DNA of 64,000 bases, from positions 1,161,501 through 1,225,500 of the forward strand of contig CANJKZ010000080.1 in NCBI GenBank assembly GCA_947471745.1. The letters are read 5' to 3'. Within the stretch, counting starts at the first letter, position 1. Every line of letters starts with the position of its first letter. Under the pieces are notes generated by a model. It saw only the letters and a list, made by a program, of their open reading frames with translations. It did no database searches and had not been told where the DNA came from. Positions 59,870-64,000 of this stretch are shown piece after piece. The translations under genes were made by a program, and so were the position numbers. Origin of the DNA: Closterium sp. Naga37s-1 (Eukaryota > Streptophyta > Zygnematophyceae > Desmidiales > Closteriaceae).

Positions 59870-61660
59870 GAGCAGGGGAAAAATGGAAGAGAGCGGGGGG
59901 GAAACTGCAGTGAGCAGGGGGAAGATGAAGAAAGCAGGGGGAACATGAAGAAAGCAGGGGGGAAACTGAAAAAAAAGCAGGGGGGGGGATGAAGAAAGCA
60001 GGGGGGAGACGAAGAAAGCAGGTGGGAAGATGAAGGAAGCAGGGGGAAACTGAAGAAAGCAGGGGGAAACTGAAGAAAGCAGGGGGAAACTGAAGAAAGC
60101 AGGGGGGAGATGAAAAAAACAAGGGGGAGACGAACCATGCAGGGGGGAGATGAAGAAAGCAGGGGAGAGATGAAGAAAGCAGGGATGAGATAAAGAAAAC
60201 AGGGGGGAAACTGAAGGAAGCAGGGGGGAGATGAAGAAAGCAGAGGGGAAAATGACGAAAGCAGGGGGAATATGAAGAAAGCAGGGGTGAGATGAGTGAA
60301 AGCAGGGGGGAAACTGAAGAAAGCAGGGGGGAGATGAAGAAAGCAGGGGGGATGAAGAAAGCAGGGGGGAGATGAAAAAAGCAGGGGTGAGATGAAGAAA
60401 GCAGGGATGATATAAAAAAAACAGGGGGGAAACTGAAGGAAGCAGGGGGGAGATGAAGAAAGCAGAGGGGAAACTGACGAAAGCAGGGGGAATATGAAGA
60501 AAGCAGGGGTGAGATGAGTGAAAGCAGGGGGGAAACTGAAGAAAGCAGGGGGAGATGAAGAAAGCAGGGGTGAGATGAAGACATATGGGGGGAAACTGAA
60601 GAAAGCAGGGGTGAGATGAAGGAAGCAGGGGGGAGATGAAGAAAGCAGGGGAGAGATGAAGAAAGCAGGGATGATATAAAGAAAACAGGGGGGAAACTGA
60701 AGGAAGCAGGGGGGAGATGAAGAAAGCAGGGTGGAGTGACGAAGAAAGAAGGGGGAATATGAAGAAAGCAGGGGTGAGATGATGAAAGCAGGGGGGAAAC
60801 AGAAGAAAGCAGGGGGGAGACGAAGAAAGCAGGGGGGAGATGAAGAAAGCAGGGGTGAGATGAAGAAAGCAGAGGGGAGATGAAGACATATGGGGGGAAA
60901 CTGAAGAAAGCAGGGGGGAGATGAAGAAAGCAGAGGGGAGATGAAGACATATGGGGGGAAACTGAAGAAAGCAGGGGTGAGATGAAGAAAGCAGGGGGGG
61001 GATGAAGAAAGCAGAGGTGAGATGAAGAAAGCAGGGATGATATAAAGAAAACAGGGGGGAAACTGAAGGAAGCAGGGGGGAGATGAAGAAAGCAGGGTGG
61101 AGTGACGAAGAAAGCAGGGGGAATATGAAGAAAGCAGGGGTGAGATGATGAAAGCAGGGGGGAAACAGAAGAAAGCAGGGGGGAGACGAAGAAAGCAGGG
61201 GGGAGATGAAGAAAGCAGGGGTGAGATGAAGAAAGCAGAGGGGAGATGAAGACATATGGGGGGAAACTGAAGAAAGCAGGGGGGAGATGAAGAAAGCAGA
61301 GGGGAGATGAAGACATATGGGGGGAAACTGAAGAAAGCAGGGGTGAGATGAAGAAAGCAGGGGGGAGATGAAGAAAGCAGGGGTGAGATGAAGAAAGCAG
61401 GGATGAGATGAAAAAAACAGGGGGGGAACTGAAGGAAGCAGGGGGGAGATGAAGAAAGCAGGGGGGAGTGACGAAGAAAGCAGGGGGGAGATGAAGAAAG
61501 CAGAGGGGAGATGAAGAAAGCAGAGGGGAGATGAAGACATATGGGGGGAAACTGAAGAAAGCAGGGGTGAGATGAAGAAAGCAGGGGGAATATGAAGAAA
61601 GCAGGGGTGAGATGAAGAAAGCAGGGGGAATATGAAGAAAGCTGGGGGTACCCTGAAGAC
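59870..61660. repeat. 20-bp tandem repeat with higher-order structure
   Basis: About 90 units of GATGAAGAAAGCAGGGGGGA type, almost pure purine on the plus strand. A higher-order block of about 366 bp is repeated nearly unchanged (about 60721-61086 and 61087-61452), recognisable by GTGGAGTGACGAAG and GAAGACATATGG variants. All three minus-strand frames are open for about 670-770 codons purely because of the repeat. Confidence 0.93.
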
Positions 61661-61795
61661 AGCAGGTTTTCCCCGTGAGCACGGGGAAAACCGAAGAGAG
61701 GAGGGGGGAATCTCAAGGGTGCTGGGGGGAAACTGAAGAGAGCAGGGGGGGAAGAGGAGAGAGAAGGGGCAAATTGAAGAGAGCAGGGGGGATTT
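61661..61795. other. Boundary between the 20-bp and 39-bp arrays
   Basis: Degenerate purine-rich sequence with CTGCTGGGGG-like units. It contains a short inverted repeat TTTTCCCCGTG/CACGGGGAAAA at 61669-61690. Confidence 0.6.
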
Positions 61796-63410
61796 CACGT
61801 TTCACGTTTCTCTTCTTCCTATCGCGCCTCACGTTTCCCCTCCTATCCCCTTCCTCAGCACCTGCGCCTCACGTTTCCCCCACTCTCTTGTACCTCTCAC
61901 ATCCACCTCACGTTTCCCCTCCTCTCTTCTTTCATTCGCATGCGATCACGTTTGATCTCCGAGTTTCTTCCTCTCGCGTGCGCCTCGCGTTCCCCCCCCT
62001 CTCTGCCTCCCCTCGCATGAGCCTCACCTTTCTCCTCCTCTTTTCTTACTCTCGCACGCGCCTCACGTTTCCGCTCAACATCTCTCCCCCTCTCATGCGC
62101 CTCAAATTTCCCCTCCTCTCTTCCTCCTCTCTCATGCGCCTGACGTTTCCCCTCCTCTCTTCATCCTCTCTCATGCGCCTGACGTTTCCCCCCCTCTCCC
62201 CTTCCTCAGGCATGCGCCTCACATTTCCCATTCTCTCTTCTTCCTCTCTCATGTGTCTGACGTTTCCCCTCCTCTCCTTTTCCTCTCACTTGCGCCGTCC
62301 GGTTACTCGTCCTCTCGTCCTCCTCTTTACTGCGCCTCACGTTTCCCCTCCTCTCTTCCTCCTCTCTCATGCGCCTGACGTTTCCCCTCCTCTATTCTTC
62401 CTCTCGCATGCACCTCTCGTTTCCCCTCCTCTCTTTTTCCTCTCGCATGTGCCTCACTTTTCAAACCCTCTCTTCTTCCTCTCGCATGCACCTCACGTTT
62501 CCCCTCCTCTCTTCTTCCTCTCGCGTAAGCCTCGCGTTTCCCCCCCTCACTTCTTCCTCTCGCATGGGCTTCACGTTTCCCCTTGCCTCTTCTTCCTCTC
62601 GCATGCGCCCCGCGTTTCCCCCCCCCCCCCCTCTCTTCTTCCCCTCGCATGTGCCTCACGTTTTCCCTCCTCTCTTCTTCCTCTCGTATGCGCCTCACGT
62701 TTCCCTCGCCCCCTTCTTCCTCTCGCATGCGCCTCCCGTCATCTCTCCGCCCTCCATCCTCTCACATCCGCGTCTCGTTTCTCTACGTGTTTCATCCTCT
62801 CACATGCGCATCTCGCTTTTCCTCCGCGTTTTTTGCCAGAGACATGCGCCTCCCCCTTCCCTGCTTCCGCGCATCTTGCTCTCGCATTTGCGAATACGTT
62901 TTCCCTCCGCGTTTCTCGCTTTCCCTGAAGCGCCTCGCGTTACCTCCGCGTTTTTTGCTCTCACCTTTGCCTCACGTATTACCTCCGCGTATCTTGCTCT
63001 CGCATGCGCGTCTCGCCCTCCCTCCGCGTCTCTTGCTCTCACATTCGACTCACGGTTTCCTTCCGCGTCTCTTGCTCTCACATTCGACTCACGGTTTCCT
63101 TCCGCGTCTCTTGCTCTCACATTCGCCTCACCTTTTCCCTACGCGACTCCTGCGCTCACATTTGCCCTACATTTTCCCTACGCGACCCCTGCGCTCACAT
63201 TCGCCTCACGGTTTCCCTACGCGACTGTTGCTGTAAAATTCGCCCCACGTTTTCCCTACGCAACTGTTGCTCTAACATTCGCCTTACGTTTTCCCTACGC
63301 GACGCTTGCTGTCACATTCGCCTCACGTTTTCCCTACGCGACTCTGGCTCTCACATCCCCCATACGTTTTCCCTACGCGACTCGTGCTCTCACATTCGCA
63401 TCTATTCTCC
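61796..63410. repeat. 39-bp tandem repeat, two grading subtypes
   Basis: About 40 units. The left subtype has CTCACGTTTCCCCTCCTCTC with TTCTTCCTCTCGCATGCGC (about 61840-62740). The right subtype has ATTCGCCTCACGTTTTCCCT with ACGCGACTCTTGCTC (about 62940-63400), with intermediates between. As 39 is 13 codons, it yields in-frame open stretches (up to 417 codons, MRLTFPLLSSSSR-like). I read these as repeat artefacts. Confidence 0.9.
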
Positions 63411-63824
63411 CAATTCTAATAGTGGCGTGGCATCTTGAATGCTATGGTGCTCTTTGAGCTATGTTCTTTCCCTAAACGCTCACATTGAGTGAGGGAGTCG
63501 TCGTCATAACTGTCGTCGTCGTTCGTTGCGTGGAACCAGATAGGAACTGGAGCGTCGCGGTTTTCCCCTGCTGTTCGGCCTGTCGAGTGACTTTGGCTGT
63601 GCCCAAAAGTGATGACAGTTTGGTGGCGTGACGGTAATTCAGCAAAGGCATTGACTTTCCAGTTCGGGGCGGTTGCTTGGGGCCCAGTGTTGCGATTCAC
63701 TTTGCTTTCGCCCATTCTTTTCGCGAATCATTGCGTTCGCTTTTGTTCCGAACCATTCCCCCAACCTCCTCCCGAACTTAGGTTTTACCGAGTTGACCAG
63801 CTTTGAGTAATTCGGGGTTTGGCC
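63411..63824. other. Right arm of the 10.1-kb insertion, nothing recognised
   Basis: Non-repetitive sequence ending in the right terminal inverted repeat (63807-63822/63824). An antisense open frame (63715-63416) matches nothing I know. Confidence 0.4.
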
Positions 63825-64000
63825 TTAGAAAGAGGCTCTCATCACAGCTGCTGGTTCTGAATCCCATCTCCTCTAAAACAGCTGCCAACTTCTGGTATCA
63901 GCAGCGAGGCGCCTGCTTTAAGCCGTAGATGGACTTTTTCAGCTTGCACACCCTGCCCGTACCATCTTCATACTCAGGCGGCTGAGTCATGTACACATCC
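63825..64000 (-). mobile_element. F1 Copia element Y, reverse transcriptase part beyond the insertion
   Basis: Antisense F1 reverse transcriptase ([11 protein letters not shown]-type stretch at about 63935-63903), the piece immediately upstream in element order of that ending at 53705. It continues past the window. Confidence 0.88.

Larger units (their letters stand above)
53706..63824. mobile_element. 10.1-kb insertion with short terminal inverted repeats (putative non-autonomous DNA transposon)
   Basis: Inserted into the reverse transcriptase of F1 element Y: Y sequence stops at 53705 and its next piece begins at 63825. The ends are imperfect inverted repeats: left has CCAAAGCCCGAATTAC (53709-53724) and right, reversed, CCAAACCCCGAATTAC (63822 down to 63807). 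Both are followed inward by AAAG. TTA (possibly CCTTA) is duplicated at 53703-53705 and 63825-63827. A TTA duplication fits PIF/Harbinger, but no transposase was found, so the superfamily is uncertain. About half of the interior is tandem repeats; the rest is unrecognised. Confidence 0.68.

Noticed and set aside
61675-63457. Long MRLTFPLLSSSSR-like frames as repeat proteins
   Set aside because: The 39-bp unit is a multiple of 3, so open frames arise without selection. The repeat is pyrimidine-rich noise of the same style as its neighbours.

Overview
The window looks like pure accessory (heterochromatin-like) DNA from a large, repeat-rich eukaryotic nuclear genome, most likely a streptophyte green alga or a close relative of land plants. 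The reasons are Ty1/Copia elements primed by initiator-Met tRNA (TGGTATCAGAGC next to the LTR), a second Copia family with SalI-like GTCGAC-rich LTRs, and a Ty3/Gypsy-like fossil carrying a cytosine-5 DNA methyltransferase. To my knowledge such captures were reported mainly from dinoflagellates and a charophyte alga. The species is inference. I found no intact ordinary host gene, no tRNA and no rRNA.

Layout. (1) 1-2133: pieces of Copia family F1 (LTR about 1.0-1.1 kb). (2) 2134-5549 and 48631-51113: one older Copia element of family F2. It contains a solo F2 LTR (3929-4912, TSD GGTCC) and is split by a 43-kb nest bounded by a 5-bp direct repeat TTGAT (5550-5554 and 48626-48630). (3) Inside the nest: an F1 3' part (5555-7305), a piece of a satellite-bearing F1 derivative (7306-8400), a nearly full-length F1 element A (8401-14295), a 4288-bp tandem duplication (14083-22658), a head-to-tail series of satellite-bearing F1 derivatives (22872-43348) and an antisense F1 element X (43349-48625). 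(4) 51114-53705 and 63825-64000: more satellite and an F1 element Y. Y is split by a 10.1-kb insertion (53706-63824) with short imperfect terminal inverted repeats. That insertion is mostly tandem repeats.

The central theme is a 37-bp satellite, about 16 kb or a quarter of the window. Forward arrays always start at the same base after the integrase linker of the F1 derivative, and reverse arrays abut the next LTR at the same base. The arrays share the order of their unit variants. I therefore infer that the satellite travels as part of a non-autonomous Copia derivative (LTR-gag-protease-integrase-forward array-reverse array-LTR). One forward array holds the Ty3/Gypsy-like fossil with gag, protease and methyltransferase parts (30568-33448).

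All retroelement copies here look broken; none looks competent as a whole. Domain limits are approximate. Coordinates of LTR tips, primer sites and target duplications were read base by base, while array limits are good to about one repeat unit.
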